This document shows positions 9,001-17,911 of a stretch of DNA of 64,000 nucleotides, piece by piece (positions within the stretch are counted from its first letter, which is position 1; the number at the start of each line of letters is the position of its first letter). The DNA lies in contig JBCCGK010000065.1 of the NCBI GenBank assembly GCA_039029315.1, positions 1 to 64,000 on the forward strand, read 5' to 3'. The translations under genes and the position numbers were made by a program. Origin of the DNA: JBCCCJ01 sp039029315 (GTDB lineage: Bacteria > Bacteroidota > Bacteroidia > J057). The notes under the pieces are model-generated. The model was not told the DNA's origin. It saw only the letters and a list, made by a program, of their open reading frames with translations, and ran no database searches.

Positions 9001-9499
9001 CAGAAATGGACTGACCGTTCAATTCCAGACTAGTACTGCAAATGCATTGACCTACAATTGGACATTCGGTGATTCCAGTTCGCTGGAGAATACCTCTACA
9101 GAACAAAATCCTGCCCATACCTACGCACAATTTGGAGCGTATGATGTCAGCCTGACTATCGGAACAGGAGGCCAATGTAGAGATTCTCTAAGCAAACTTC
9201 AGTTCGTGATATTTGAAGACAAGCCCGCAAATCTCTTTGTCCCAACAGCTTTCACCCCCAATGGAGATGGCGTGAACGATGTGCTCTTCCTCAGAGGGCA
9301 AAATATAAGTGAAATGACCTTCACCATTTTCAATGAATGGGGAGAAGTCATCTTTCAGAGTCAAGCACCAGACCATGGATGGGATGGTTCGTATCAAGGA
9401 TCTGCTGTTGCCCCCGACACATATATCTATGTCGGTAGAGTTACACTAGCCAATGGAGAAGTAGAAGTGATTAAAGGCCAAACGACAGTTATCAGATGA
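6053..9499 (+). CDS. NHL-repeat, PKD-repeat protein with T9SS type B sorting domain
   Basis: An 1148-residue exported protein. After a hydrophobic signal (about residues 20-41) come five or six NHL-type propeller repeats (about 43-366) with the recurring pattern FSNPHGIASDKFGRIYVADRWNHKIRVLD and VTTIAGSG. Four PKD domains follow (about 459-539, 629-712, 801-886, 969-1054), each with the W.FGD core and ending YDV.L...G.GGC.DSL, separated by Ig-like spacers. The last 88 residues, LFVPTAFTPNGDGVNDVLF...FNEWGEVIFQS...GWDGSYQG...VAPDTYIYVGRV, are a gliding-motility-associated type B CTD, so it should cross the outer membrane through T9SS. Its stop overlaps the start of the PorP/SprF-OmpA gene by four bases (ATGA), suggesting translational coupling and that the two products work as a pair. 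Confidence 0.93.
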   Translation: MERISLLGVGIGHVIYPVQKFFLLLGYILLCTGIPTGLQAQLVTTVAGTVETPGDDDGHAINDALFSNPHGIASDKFGRIYVADRWNHKIRVLDTRTDSVYTLAGTGTIGTDDGPGHLARFYSPWGLTCDSLGTVYVADTKNQLIRKIDTLGNVTTYAGSGTFGVMDGPSASARFADPTGITIAVDGTIFLCDHVAHTIRKITPAGVVTTIAGAAFLEGDTDGTGSQARFNRPYGIELNAAGDILIADEWNHKIRKVSPNGFTTTIAGSGLLGSDDGPASTARFNYPWDVVEDKDGAIYVMDGYNHIIRRIHNGSVVTWVGTSGETGGQDGYGINASFSGATAICYHPRTDYLYIGDAFNDLVRRVEKSSGVNVSSSTHLNGDTACLGETATFVAAPDFYQSYDFQIGGVSVQNSSSTIFELLLSTVGEVELTVEAAHIDGYTVVSSPFILEVVQPPTSDFSYTIQSESGNGYEVAFQSLGSGGLAWRWNFGDTLSGPANTSTLENPTHLYQSEGAYDVSLVTIGQGGCTDSLHRERFVAFLSLDSSPLVIQPEDSLCAGELITFTANTSIYSSYLFYVNEQLVQSGTSLSYSHLFDQQGPQSVYVVGIEANGDSTYANSIDFYVAAYPVSDFSVTVEEQNEQGFTVSFDYIGSGALSWLWNFGDSTSGPDNQSFAQNPTHIYTEAGSYDVQLISIGEGGCADSLLKADAVALLELHSLPEELAADDTLCVGSSTKFVALPDIFDSYTFSINGEVLQNSPSNEFDYVFEFVRTDEIQVTGLQSNGKSANSILLPIHVVAYPQAEIAYEILGQIDQGFEVEFEYTGTGANNFLWDFGDPQSGPDNVSTLSQPIHLYQEEGLYDVQLIATGAGGCKDTILKQDFVILLDVLASTIERNDTVCVGHACTFSANTDIFEAYVFSVNGMQVQASASSEYSTIFNSSGQYSISIAGRLADGQIVQSSDFVFEVTDVPSIDFVMTDQTLDRNGLTVQFQTSTANALTYNWTFGDSSSLENTSTEQNPAHTYAQFGAYDVSLTIGTGGQCRDSLSKLQFVIFEDKPANLFVPTAFTPNGDGVNDVLFLRGQNISEMTFTIFNEWGEVIFQSQAPDHGWDGSYQGSAVAPDTYIYVGRVTLANGEVEVIKGQTTVIR

Positions 9500-11826
9500 A
9501 ACAACTCATACGCAGCTTTGCCATTTTATTCTTGATGGGCTGGATGATTCCTCTCCAGGGACAAGATCCCCATTTTTCCCAGTATTTCAATTCCGCTATA
9601 GGGATCAATCCGGCTCAAATCGGGCACTTTGATGGAAAAATCCGCTTGAACGGAGCCTATAGACGCCAATGGGCCAATATAGCTGATGCTTTTCAAACAA
9701 GCTCTGCCAGCATAGACGCCCCCCTTGGTAACATCGGACTAGGGCTGGAGTTTGTAGATGATCAGGCAGGAATGGCTGGTCTTCGCCACACCAACGCCCT
9801 CCTGGGTCTGGCGTATCATCGCCCATTTGGCCGGCATCGACTCTCACTTGGTGTCAAAGGAGGCTTTATCCAAAAAAGTATCGATCCCACTCAATTGAGT
9901 TTTGATTCTCAGTATAGTCCACCTCTCGGGTTCGACCCTTCTCTTCCCAATCTGGAAACGCTCCCCATCATGCGTCTGACAGTGGGGGATTTGCACTCAG
10001 GCATAGGATGGTCCTTTGCGAATCCAGAAGCCAACTTGATTCGTGGCGCATATATTCGAGCTGCACTTGCTCATGTGAATCGTCCTGTTATCTCCTTGTT
10101 AGGGGATGAAGAGGTGCATTTGCCAGTCAGAACAAGCCTGTCAGTTGGTTTCAATTTCCTAGGGGGAGAGAGACTTTCCATTCTTCCCTCCCTTATTTAC
10201 TTAAAGCAAGGGCAAGCAAGAGAATTGACCGGAGGAGTCAATGTTCATTATCGTATCGATGAAGGCGTCATAGGTCAATTTGGTGTTGGCGTCAGAAATG
10301 GAGATGCAGTCATTCCTTATGTTGGATTGGCCTATCAGGGATTGTTGATTGGGTTGTCTTATGATATCAATACCTCCTTATTGAGTGGATTTACCAATAT
10401 GCAAGGAGGCCCAGAACTTAGTCTGTCTTACATTTGGGATGGAGATATTGCTGCTCGAACGCGCCCTGCTCCAAAACTCAACAATACCAGGACGGTCAAT
10501 GATCAGGACGGTGATGGAATCCGAGACCGCAATGACAGATGCCCGGATATTCCTGGCTTAAAGCGCTATGGTGGATGCCCCGACTCAGATGGAGATGGCG
10601 TCATCGACCAGGAAGATGATTGCCCTACCCTACCCGGACCAAGAATCCGAGGTGGATGCCCAGCAGAAGATCGAGACGGAGATGGGATCTTGGACAAGGC
10701 AGATGAGTGTCCAGAAATTCCCGGCCTGATTGCCTTTAAAGGGTGCCCGGATTCTGACAATGATGGCCTTCCTGATCAAGTAGACAAATGTCCGAATGAA
10801 GCTGGCCCAAGAATCAGAAGCGGATGTCCCAGTTCAGATATAGATGCTGATGGAGACGGCATACCCGATAAAATTGATATGTGTCCGCAAACAGTTGGCT
10901 TGACAGAATTTCAGGGATGCCCAGATACTGACAGGGATGGCATACCTGATTTTGAGGACCTCTGCCCTAGCATAAAAGGAGAAAAGATGTACAAAGGCTG
11001 TCCGACTCCACCTCAACCTCAGACCTCCTCTTATTCATGGCAGCCCCAACTTCCATACCAACAGCAACCCTGCCAAAGCTGTCCGCCCACACAAGCTGCA
11101 GATGCTGATCGGGATGGAACATTGGATCATCTGGACAAGTGTCCCATGGTGGCTGGTCCCCCACAACTACAGGGCTGCCCGGACTCAGATCAGGATGGAA
11201 TCTCAGACTTTGAAGATAGATGTCCGTTCACAGCCGGAAGAAGAGAATTGCAAGGGTGTCCTGACAATAATAACAATTGGGATGCAGATGGGGACGGAAT
11301 CCTCAATCAAGTAGACAAGTGTCCGTATGTGGTAGGACTGCCCGCCTTTCAGGGATGTCCCGATACGGATAAAGACGGGCTCTCAGATCTGGAAGATGCC
11401 TGCCCCTTGATCTATGGTCCAGTGGCCACTCGCGGCTGTCCCAATCAATCAGCACCCGCACCTCTTTCTTCTCAAGGAAGTCCGATACGAGAGCAAACAT
11501 TTGGTCCAGTCTTGTTCGATACGGATAAGGCGATCATTAAGCAGCACTATTTTAGCATGTTGGATGAACTTGCTTTGTATTTGCAAACCCATCCAACCCA
11601 AAAACTCATGATTGGTGGTCATACGGATCACGAAGGGAATGAAATGTACAATATGGTTCTCGGACAAAATCGTGCAAAAGCCATTACCTATTACCTCGAA
11701 TCAAAAGGCGTAGGCAGGGAACGAATATCAATCTTGAGTTATGGAGAAAATTTGCCAGTAGATACCAATCGAGATCCCCGAGGGAGAGCCAATAATCGCC
11801 GTGTTGAACTTAACCTGGTGAAATAA
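9496..11826 (+). CDS. PorP/SprF-like protein fused to TSP3 repeats and OmpA domain
   Basis: A 776-residue fusion. A signal peptide (about 1-22, ending LQGQ) is followed by DPHFSQYFNSAIGINPAQIGHFDGKIRLNGAYRRQW, the hallmark start of PorP/SprF outer-membrane proteins, running to about residue 315. Residues about 335-650 are calcium-binding thrombospondin type 3 repeats (DxDGDGIxDxxDxCPxxxG...GCPDxDxDG), interrupted by a proline/glutamine linker. The C-terminus (about 665-776) is an OmpA-like peptidoglycan-binding domain with LFDTDKAIIK and NRAKAITYYLESKGV...GRANNRRVEL. PorP/SprF partners are needed for secretion or surface attachment of type B CTD proteins such as SprB; here the cognate cargo is the overlapping upstream gene. 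The OmpA part should tether the complex to the cell wall. Followed by a strong terminator at 12086. Confidence 0.92.
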   Translation: MKQLIRSFAILFLMGWMIPLQGQDPHFSQYFNSAIGINPAQIGHFDGKIRLNGAYRRQWANIADAFQTSSASIDAPLGNIGLGLEFVDDQAGMAGLRHTNALLGLAYHRPFGRHRLSLGVKGGFIQKSIDPTQLSFDSQYSPPLGFDPSLPNLETLPIMRLTVGDLHSGIGWSFANPEANLIRGAYIRAALAHVNRPVISLLGDEEVHLPVRTSLSVGFNFLGGERLSILPSLIYLKQGQARELTGGVNVHYRIDEGVIGQFGVGVRNGDAVIPYVGLAYQGLLIGLSYDINTSLLSGFTNMQGGPELSLSYIWDGDIAARTRPAPKLNNTRTVNDQDGDGIRDRNDRCPDIPGLKRYGGCPDSDGDGVIDQEDDCPTLPGPRIRGGCPAEDRDGDGILDKADECPEIPGLIAFKGCPDSDNDGLPDQVDKCPNEAGPRIRSGCPSSDIDADGDGIPDKIDMCPQTVGLTEFQGCPDTDRDGIPDFEDLCPSIKGEKMYKGCPTPPQPQTSSYSWQPQLPYQQQPCQSCPPTQAADADRDGTLDHLDKCPMVAGPPQLQGCPDSDQDGISDFEDRCPFTAGRRELQGCPDNNNNWDADGDGILNQVDKCPYVVGLPAFQGCPDTDKDGLSDLEDACPLIYGPVATRGCPNQSAPAPLSSQGSPIREQTFGPVLFDTDKAIIKQHYFSMLDELALYLQTHPTQKLMIGGHTDHEGNEMYNMVLGQNRAKAITYYLESKGVGRERISILSYGENLPVDTNRDPRGRANNRRVELNLVK

Positions 11827-12085
11827 TCAAGGCGAATGATAGGTGAAAGGTATAGACGAATGATGAGGATTAGGTGTTCAGTTGTGGGTCCCCATCTCAT
11901 TCGACCAAAAAGAGGAGAAAAAGGAATAAGAATTTAAGATCCAGGGGCAAATGGTGATTGAGATTCTTGGCAAATTGGCTTCAGGCCTCTTCCCCAATAT
12001 CCGTCTGGTGGGCTTATAGGGTTCATTCCACCTCCCGACTCACATGAATAGCATAAGGAACTTTTTTGACAGAGAAGTTCCCCAC
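11827..12085. other. intergenic, nothing recognised
   Basis: About 260 bases after the PorP/SprF-OmpA stop and before the terminator hairpin. There is no plausible reading frame, no repeat of other parts of the window and no strong stem. It may be the 3' untranslated part of the preceding operon. Confidence 0.4.
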
Positions 12086-12118
12086 AAAAAGCCTGGTTAC
12101 ATGACCAGGCTTTTTTTT
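12086..12118 (+). terminator. rho-independent terminator
   Basis: AAAAAGCCTGGT and ACCAGGCTTTTT form a 12-bp stem around a six-base loop (TACATG), followed by a run of T. It ends transcription arriving from the glycosyltransferase / type B CTD / PorP-OmpA side. Confidence 0.85.
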
Positions 12119-12161
12119 AATTGAACAATTCGCATATTGTAATATTTCGTACTATTTTGGT

Positions 12162-12192
12162 TTTGGTAATTAAATTTCTGGAAATATATTTG
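12162..12192 (+). promoter_or_regulatory. Bacteroidota sigma-A promoter
   Basis: TTTG at 12162-12165, exactly 19 bases, then TATATTTG at 12185-12192, which is a full match to the TTTG-N19-TAnnTTTG consensus. It lies 24 bases before the ATG of the WecA-type gene and after a terminator, so it should start the transcript of that gene. Confidence 0.65.
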
Positions 12193-12216
12193 AACAGTTA
12201 TTCAATTACTTAATTC

Positions 12217-13335
12217 ATGCACATATTTACCTTCGTTCTTGTCCCACTTACAGCTTTTGTCATTGCCTACAAACTCATTCCCGTTATCATTCAACTAGCC
12301 CTAGAGCGCTCTCTGGTAGATATTCCTACCGGAAGAAAACAACACAAAGCTCCTACTCCAGCATTGGGTGGAGTGGCGATCTTTATCGGAATGCTTTCAA
12401 GCTTTTGTTTATGGGCAGACTTTTCTCAAGTTGCTGAACTCCAGTTCACCATCTTGTCGATGTTCCTTTTATTCTTTGTAGGCCTGAAGGATGATCTGTC
12501 TGAAATCAATGCCAATCACAAATTTTTGATCCAGATTGGTTTGGCTTTTTTGATTTCGATAGGGGGATTGAGGATTCGCTCGCTTCATGGATTATTCGGC
12601 ATTGAAGAGCTACCTATTGTTTTTCAGTTTGTGATCACCATGACGTTCATTGTTGGGTTGACCAATGCCTACAATATGATTGATGGCATCGATGGACTCG
12701 CGGGAGGGATTGCCTTGATTGCTAGTCTGATTCTCGGAACAGCTCTCTTCATTATGGAGGATTTTGTTTATGGGACCTTTGCTCTGGCCCTGGCAGGTAG
12801 TCTGGTAGGATTCCTTTGTTTTAATTTTTCTCCTGCCAAAATCTTTATGGGAGATACAGGCTCACTCTCTATCGGGGTTCTCCTGGTGGTCTTTTGTATC
12901 CGGTTCCTTGAAAGCAGTGATGCTCTGGCTGGATTTTCAGCTATCAATAGTTTTGCTCCTGTTCTTGTCTTTTCTGTCCTGGTCGTTCCACTTCTGGATG
13001 TCGTTCAAGTTATCATCACACGTAAGATGGCCGGGAACCCGATTTTTACCCCAGACAGAAATCATCTCCACCACCTCTTGCTAAAGGTCGGACTGTCACA
13101 CAAGCAGGCTGCCTTCTCTCTGTATGGAATTACGATCTTCTGTACAGCGATTACCCTGATTTGCCTGCTATTAGAGCTCCCGATGACGATGGTATTTTCT
13201 CTCTTAATCGGGACCTTGGTAGCTGGAATCATTGGTCTGAGAAGAAACATCGCGCAACAAATCGATGCCCCCCAACACAACGCTGCCTATCTTCACAAAC
13301 AGGTAGAATACAGCCCAATCGCCAAGGCTGGTTAG
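12217..13335 (+). CDS. undecaprenyl-phosphate sugar-1-phosphate transferase (WecA/TagO/MraY family)
   Basis: A 372-residue polytopic membrane protein with about ten or eleven hydrophobic segments. Diagnostic MraY/WecA motifs are present: GLKDDL near residue 90, NAYNMIDGIDGLAGG, FMGDTGSLSIG (the conserved metal-binding Asp region), and PDRNHLHHLLLKVG, the HIHH-type loop of WecA-like enzymes rather than MraY. It would transfer a UDP-activated N-acetylhexosamine-1-phosphate to undecaprenyl phosphate at the inner membrane, initiating a surface polysaccharide. Its transcription unit has its own consensus promoter. The sugar used (GlcNAc or another) cannot be told from sequence alone. Confidence 0.92.
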   Translation: MHIFTFVLVPLTAFVIAYKLIPVIIQLALERSLVDIPTGRKQHKAPTPALGGVAIFIGMLSSFCLWADFSQVAELQFTILSMFLLFFVGLKDDLSEINANHKFLIQIGLAFLISIGGLRIRSLHGLFGIEELPIVFQFVITMTFIVGLTNAYNMIDGIDGLAGGIALIASLILGTALFIMEDFVYGTFALALAGSLVGFLCFNFSPAKIFMGDTGSLSIGVLLVVFCIRFLESSDALAGFSAINSFAPVLVFSVLVVPLLDVVQVIITRKMAGNPIFTPDRNHLHHLLLKVGLSHKQAAFSLYGITIFCTAITLICLLLELPMTMVFSLLIGTLVAGIIGLRRNIAQQIDAPQHNAAYLHKQVEYSPIAKAG

Positions 13336-13467
13336 CTAAATCATGAAAAATTTCCACAGAGTAAATAAAAAATATCTATGTTTTTTTTCATAAAGGGTAA
13401 ATAATCAATACCTTAGCAAGAGGAATACGATATTTTTTGCTCTTGTAGATCCAAACCTTTCCTTATC

Positions 13468-13977
13468 ATGATCCTTCGTGGCCGCCTTTGGGTATTCCTT
13501 CTTGTGCTTTCCATCTTCGCAATGGGATGCAATGGAAGCAAGATTAACACCATCCGAGAAGTAGCGCATAAGTATTTAGCTTTTCGTCTGAATGGAGATT
13601 TTGAATCTGCCAGGGGGTATGTCACACAGACAAGCCAGGAATTGCTCAATGAACTGGAAGAGTTTTCAGAAGAATATGAACTTGACCAGGAAGATGAGCT
13701 AAATTATCTGATTGTGCGTGTGGATGATCAAGGAAGCAGTGCCACCGTGTACTATAGTTTGGAAGGATATGGGGAAGAAAAACTTCTGATGACAAGAGAA
13801 CAAGGAAACTGGAAGGTTGTGCTGAATCAATTATCATTTCCAGATGCGGGATTGTTAATGATGGAGCTTCATGGTCTGGAAATGGAGGATTCCTCGGACA
13901 TTGACAAAGAGGCCCTAGATGCCTTATTGATGCAAGAGGGATTGGAAGATGAATTTGTCGACATTACGGAGATATAA
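13468..13977 (+). CDS. small lipoprotein, DUF4878/NTF2-like
   Basis: A 169-residue lipoprotein: signal peptide MILRGRLWVFLLVLSIFAMGC with a lipobox cysteine, then a domain of the form INTIREVAHKYLAFRLNGDFESARGYVT...VRVDDQGSSATVYYSLEGYGEEKLLMTREQGNWKVV. The helix-then-sheet order with the closing G-x-WKVV strand is typical of NTF2-like/DUF4878 lipoproteins. The C-terminal 40 residues are strongly acidic. Function unknown. It stands alone between the WecA-type gene and a convergent T9SS gene. Confidence 0.75.
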   Translation: MILRGRLWVFLLVLSIFAMGCNGSKINTIREVAHKYLAFRLNGDFESARGYVTQTSQELLNELEEFSEEYELDQEDELNYLIVRVDDQGSSATVYYSLEGYGEEKLLMTREQGNWKVVLNQLSFPDAGLLMMELHGLEMEDSSDIDKEALDALLMQEGLEDEFVDITEI

Positions 13978-14105
13978 GCTCTGCGATTGTCTTATCTCAT
14001 ATGCGTATCAAGTGGCAAGATCTAGCTAGGCCCCATTGAGGTCTTGTGTATCCCTCTCACAGATGTAAGAATATCAGCTTTTTGATTCGCATCCCATCAA
14101 CATAG

Positions 14106-14136
14106 AGCGCCCTGAGTCAAAATGACTCAGGGCGCT
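14106..14136. terminator. strong bidirectional hairpin between convergent genes
   Basis: AGCGCCCTGAGTCA and its complement TGACTCAGGGCGCT form a 14-bp perfect stem with a three-base loop. It lies between the stop of the plus-strand lipoprotein gene (13977) and the stop of the minus-strand T9SS gene (14159). The T-rich stretch after it is short, so termination may depend on the stem's strength. Confidence 0.7.
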
Positions 14137-14158
14137 GTCATTATTTAAGGTGCAACCT

Positions 14159-17100
14159 TTATTCTATAAGGAGTCGACGTGTAATCTGTCCATGATTGCT
14201 TCTCAGATGAACCAGATAAACGCCAGCAGGCGATTGCTCCAGATTGAGCGTTGTTTCAAATATCCCTGCCACCTGTAACTCCGTTTGATAAACGGCTCTA
14301 CCCTGCACATCAAAAACATGAATGTGCAATCGACCTGGCTTTAGCATCAGCCCGTCCAGGCTTACGCTTCCATGGGAAGGATTCGGATATAGACTCAGTT
14401 GCCCAAATCCAGCAGCTGTCAATTCATCTATGCTCACAGTGGGTCCACCAATGGTTACAGAATCGGTCACCGTACATCCAAGCGCATCCGTAATGGTCAA
14501 GAGGTAAGTCCCACCATAAGCAGAAATGTTGAATGTCGTATCTCCTGTGCTCCACAGATAAGAATAAGGAGCTGTCCCTCCGGAGGCAAATGCAGTTGCA
14601 CTGCCCGGCATGCCCACTGCTGCCGGACTACTACTTAATGCCAGGACAGGACCGTCCACCCGATTGATTACGACTGAATCTGACAGGGATTTTCCACATC
14701 CATCCATCATTACGACTGTATAGGTTGTCGTGATGGTGGCTGTCGTAACGGGGTTGGCCAGAGTAGAATCATCCACATCCATCGTTGGTGTCCAGCTGAA
14801 AATGTAGGGCGGTCTGGATTCTGGTGCAATAGCCAATACGTCTATTTGAGAAAAAGCCAGGGTATCCACCACAGTACTCACACCAGTAGCAATATTCACT
14901 CTTCTAAAGGTAGCTGCAGACTGATTGGCATCAGTAGAGACCACATACAACACATTATTATCAGGATCAAAGTCAGCCCCCTGTCTTCCGCTTCCTGGCA
15001 GATCCACCGGACCTACAATAAGTGGCGCTGCATTTTGGGGATTGATGGTGTAGAGAATTCCAGTCGTTACATCCACAGTATACAGTTGGCCACTGGTATC
15101 AGCAGCCAGCCAACCAATGGAGGAGAGTCCCATCGATCCGATTTCGACTTCTTCCCCTGTCGCCAAGTCAATCGAATACAGGGTGGAAGAAAATCCGTCA
15201 GATGCTGCGGCATACATGGTCGCAGTTTGCTTGATATATGCCAAGCCATTCCAGGAATAGGAGGCTCCTGGTAGCACAGGATTCCCAAGAATGATGGTTT
15301 GGCCCGTGGAGAGATCTATGCTGACCAATTCTTCATTTACATCATCAATCCCATATAATACTCCTTCTGCAAAATCTCCTGCTGTCACACTTGCCAGACT
15401 TCCCCCTCCAATGACCGAATCATTGGCGACCTCCTTCACCCCAAATGCAATCAACTCATCCTGAGGTTGGTTTGAAACAACATAGGCACGCTGACTTTCC
15501 AATGGACTTCCTCCTGAGCCTGTCGGATTTCCTCCCAGGCGAAAAGGATGTCCTTTACAAAAACTTTGATCCATCCCTACATCCAACACCAAAGGACTGG
15601 CTGAATCGATCTGAGCAGAATCCATCAATGTGCTATCACAGGCGTCTGTAACTGTTACAATATAGGTACCGGGGACCAAATCATTCAGATCTTGCATCAT
15701 TGAGCCTGAATTCCACTGATAGGTATAGGGAAATCCTCCTCCTGACACTTGCAAATCAATCGCACCTGTTGCTTCATCCGGACAGAGCGGATTGGTCGAT
15801 GTCAATTGTAGAGATAGTGGATCAGCTACTGCATCCGAGACACTGATTCCAAATCCTCCCATTTCTCCCTGCCAGCCGTCTACCAGAATGTAATAGGTCT
15901 GTCCGGGTGTTAGGCAAAATACTTCTAGTTGAGAGGCAAAATCACAAGCGGAGCCTGGCATATTATCATTCGCTCCTCTGAAGGTAAACGTGCCAAAGTC
16001 ATCACATTGTCCAACTTCATACACGGCGACCTGGGTATCAAATTCAGTTCCCATCTCATTGTTGCACAGATCAATAAACACTCCACCTGAGGTGGGAGCA
16101 GAAAAACTAAACCAGACAGAGTTATGAATGACATTTTCACTCCAGGCAACATTGGAAAACCCATCGCCTGCTGGAGGTGCAATCAGACTGTCCTCCAATG
16201 GATGTGAACTCGCCCCAAAGTTGGTATAAGATCGAACCATACCATCCACAGGAATGTCGATCGCCTGACAGACGCTGTCATTCGCAGGAGCTGCACTCAA
16301 TTCCATGCAGAAGGCACCCTGGGAATAAGAAGCGCCAGAAACCTGGATGTAATAGGTCGTTCCAGAGGTAACCTGGACAGTTTGAAGAATTCCATTGGAC
16401 CCTACGACCTGACCAGCATCCTGATCACAGGCCACTTCAATCAAATCTCCAAGGTTCGCACAATTGCCTCCACCTAATTCGTAAAGGGCAATCTCGGTAT
16501 CATCATTTTCGACACCCTGCACCAGGATATCTGTAGAGATCGTAATCAGTCCTGAAGCTGGTCCAACAAAGCTATACCACAAAGAAGTAGTATTCCCAAA
16601 AAAGCAGCTACCAACGGGCTCTCCTATCTGAATCCCAGCATTGAGATTGTTACCGATTGGGCTCAGACAGGTATCTCCCACAGTCAGAGAGATGGCATTG
16701 CACACATCATCATTGGCAGGGACATAGGAGGGAGTTACTTCTTCAACTTCTATGCAAAAGGTTCCTCCTCCATCTACCACAGCGACAAAAAAGGTATCTC
16801 CCGGTGTCAGCGGAATGGAATCAAGATTTGCTCCAAAGCCGATTCCAGTATCTTCATCACTGGAACAGGAAATTTCGAACAAATCTGCCAAATTCATACA
16901 ATTTCCTCCGGGATTGGCATACAGAATCAAATCTGTTTCGAAATTTGTTCCCATGAAGGGAACATCAGTGGTGATATTTACATAACCAGATGCGGGGGCA
17001 ACAAATGTATACCAAACCGAATTTTGCGCACTGGTACACCAGGAAGAGGGCTCTCCTGGTTCAAGAAGTGCGTTTTGGGTGTCTCCATTGGGTCCAGTGC

Positions 17101-17686
17101 AGGTGTCTCCGACGGTCAACAGTACAGCATTGCAGAGGGTATCATTCGATGGGCCGGGAGGCGGAATGAATTCACTGACATCCAAACAGAAGCTTCCTTG
17201 TGTTCCATTCCAACCTGAAACAGATACGTAAACGGTATCTCCGGGCACAACAGGAGCAAAAGGAATGGTAGAATTGAATTGCAAATTTCCAGCTTCATCC
17301 TGACTACAGGCGATTTCCATCAGATCTGAGAAATTAGAACAATCTCCTGCGGGGAGAGCGTAAAGGGCGATCTCTGTGTCTGTATTGGGAGAGGCTGCAG
17401 TGAGGATGTAGTCGGTAGACAAAGAGACAAATCCGCTGGCAGGCGCAACTGTTTTGAACCAGACAGAATTGGTTCCTCCAGCAAAGCAACTGGCAATGGG
17501 CTCACCATTTTCTTGTGCAGCACCGGTATTATCCCCATTTGCACTACCCATGTTCATACAGGTATCGCTCAGAGGCAAAAAGATTGCATTACAAATACTA
17601 TCGTTGGCCGGTTGGGCAAATAGCTGTCCAACAGAAATGACTGCCAGAGCAAGAAGGCAGCTTACATAATAGAGAAGGTTCGTCAT
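14159..17686 (-). CDS. modular T9SS type A secreted protein
   Basis: An 1175-residue protein with a signal peptide ending LFAQ. Four tandem modules of about 140-150 residues begin with (P/S)(A/S)ND-x-(I/L/V)CNA-x-x-L near residues 26, 178, 326 and 462; each contains NSVWF/Y-x-F-x-APASG and C...F...G-x-FCL. A SprB-type repeat follows (about 620-690, CPDEATGAIDLQVSGGGFPYTYQW), then a propeller-like segment (about 720-960), a second SprB-like unit (SYLWSTGDTTFNIS), and a type A sorting domain (SLYPNPSHGSVSLDG...GVYLVHL...RRLLIE). It should be exported by T9SS and displayed or released. The module set is shared with the genes at 18074 and 39798. The role is probably adhesive or structural, with no catalytic motif seen. 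Confidence 0.88.
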   Translation of the reverse strand: MTNLLYYVSCLLALAVISVGQLFAQPANDSICNAIFLPLSDTCMNMGSANGDNTGAAQENGEPIASCFAGGTNSVWFKTVAPASGFVSLSTDYILTAASPNTDTEIALYALPAGDCSNFSDLMEIACSQDEAGNLQFNSTIPFAPVVPGDTVYVSVSGWNGTQGSFCLDVSEFIPPPGPSNDTLCNAVLLTVGDTCTGPNGDTQNALLEPGEPSSWCTSAQNSVWYTFVAPASGYVNITTDVPFMGTNFETDLILYANPGGNCMNLADLFEISCSSDEDTGIGFGANLDSIPLTPGDTFFVAVVDGGGTFCIEVEEVTPSYVPANDDVCNAISLTVGDTCLSPIGNNLNAGIQIGEPVGSCFFGNTTSLWYSFVGPASGLITISTDILVQGVENDDTEIALYELGGGNCANLGDLIEVACDQDAGQVVGSNGILQTVQVTSGTTYYIQVSGASYSQGAFCMELSAAPANDSVCQAIDIPVDGMVRSYTNFGASSHPLEDSLIAPPAGDGFSNVAWSENVIHNSVWFSFSAPTSGGVFIDLCNNEMGTEFDTQVAVYEVGQCDDFGTFTFRGANDNMPGSACDFASQLEVFCLTPGQTYYILVDGWQGEMGGFGISVSDAVADPLSLQLTSTNPLCPDEATGAIDLQVSGGGFPYTYQWNSGSMMQDLNDLVPGTYIVTVTDACDSTLMDSAQIDSASPLVLDVGMDQSFCKGHPFRLGGNPTGSGGSPLESQRAYVVSNQPQDELIAFGVKEVANDSVIGGGSLASVTAGDFAEGVLYGIDDVNEELVSIDLSTGQTIILGNPVLPGASYSWNGLAYIKQTATMYAAASDGFSSTLYSIDLATGEEVEIGSMGLSSIGWLAADTSGQLYTVDVTTGILYTINPQNAAPLIVGPVDLPGSGRQGADFDPDNNVLYVVSTDANQSAATFRRVNIATGVSTVVDTLAFSQIDVLAIAPESRPPYIFSWTPTMDVDDSTLANPVTTATITTTYTVVMMDGCGKSLSDSVVINRVDGPVLALSSSPAAVGMPGSATAFASGGTAPYSYLWSTGDTTFNISAYGGTYLLTITDALGCTVTDSVTIGGPTVSIDELTAAGFGQLSLYPNPSHGSVSLDGLMLKPGRLHIHVFDVQGRAVYQTELQVAGIFETTLNLEQSPAGVYLVHLRSNHGQITRRLLIE

Positions 17687-17911
17687 GATGAGGTTTGATA
17701 ATGGTAGGCAGGCAAAGTAAAAAGAATTCCGGCTTTATTGTAAATAAAAAAAGGCCATCTCCCAAGCCTTCGAGCAGAAAGCAGAGACGCATTTTGCACA
17801 GAAATACCAATTGTAAGAATTGATTCTGTTCTTTTGCGAATCTGCGCTCTGTTCAATTGAAGCGCTTAAGAGATAACCTTAATATATTTCTTTCGGAGTC
17901 CAGAGACTCCT

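Noticed and set aside
10501..11445. Regular short repeats suggesting a CRISPR-like array
   Set aside because: They are in-frame thrombospondin type 3 codons (DxDGDGxxD) with varying DNA, not identical repeats with spacers.
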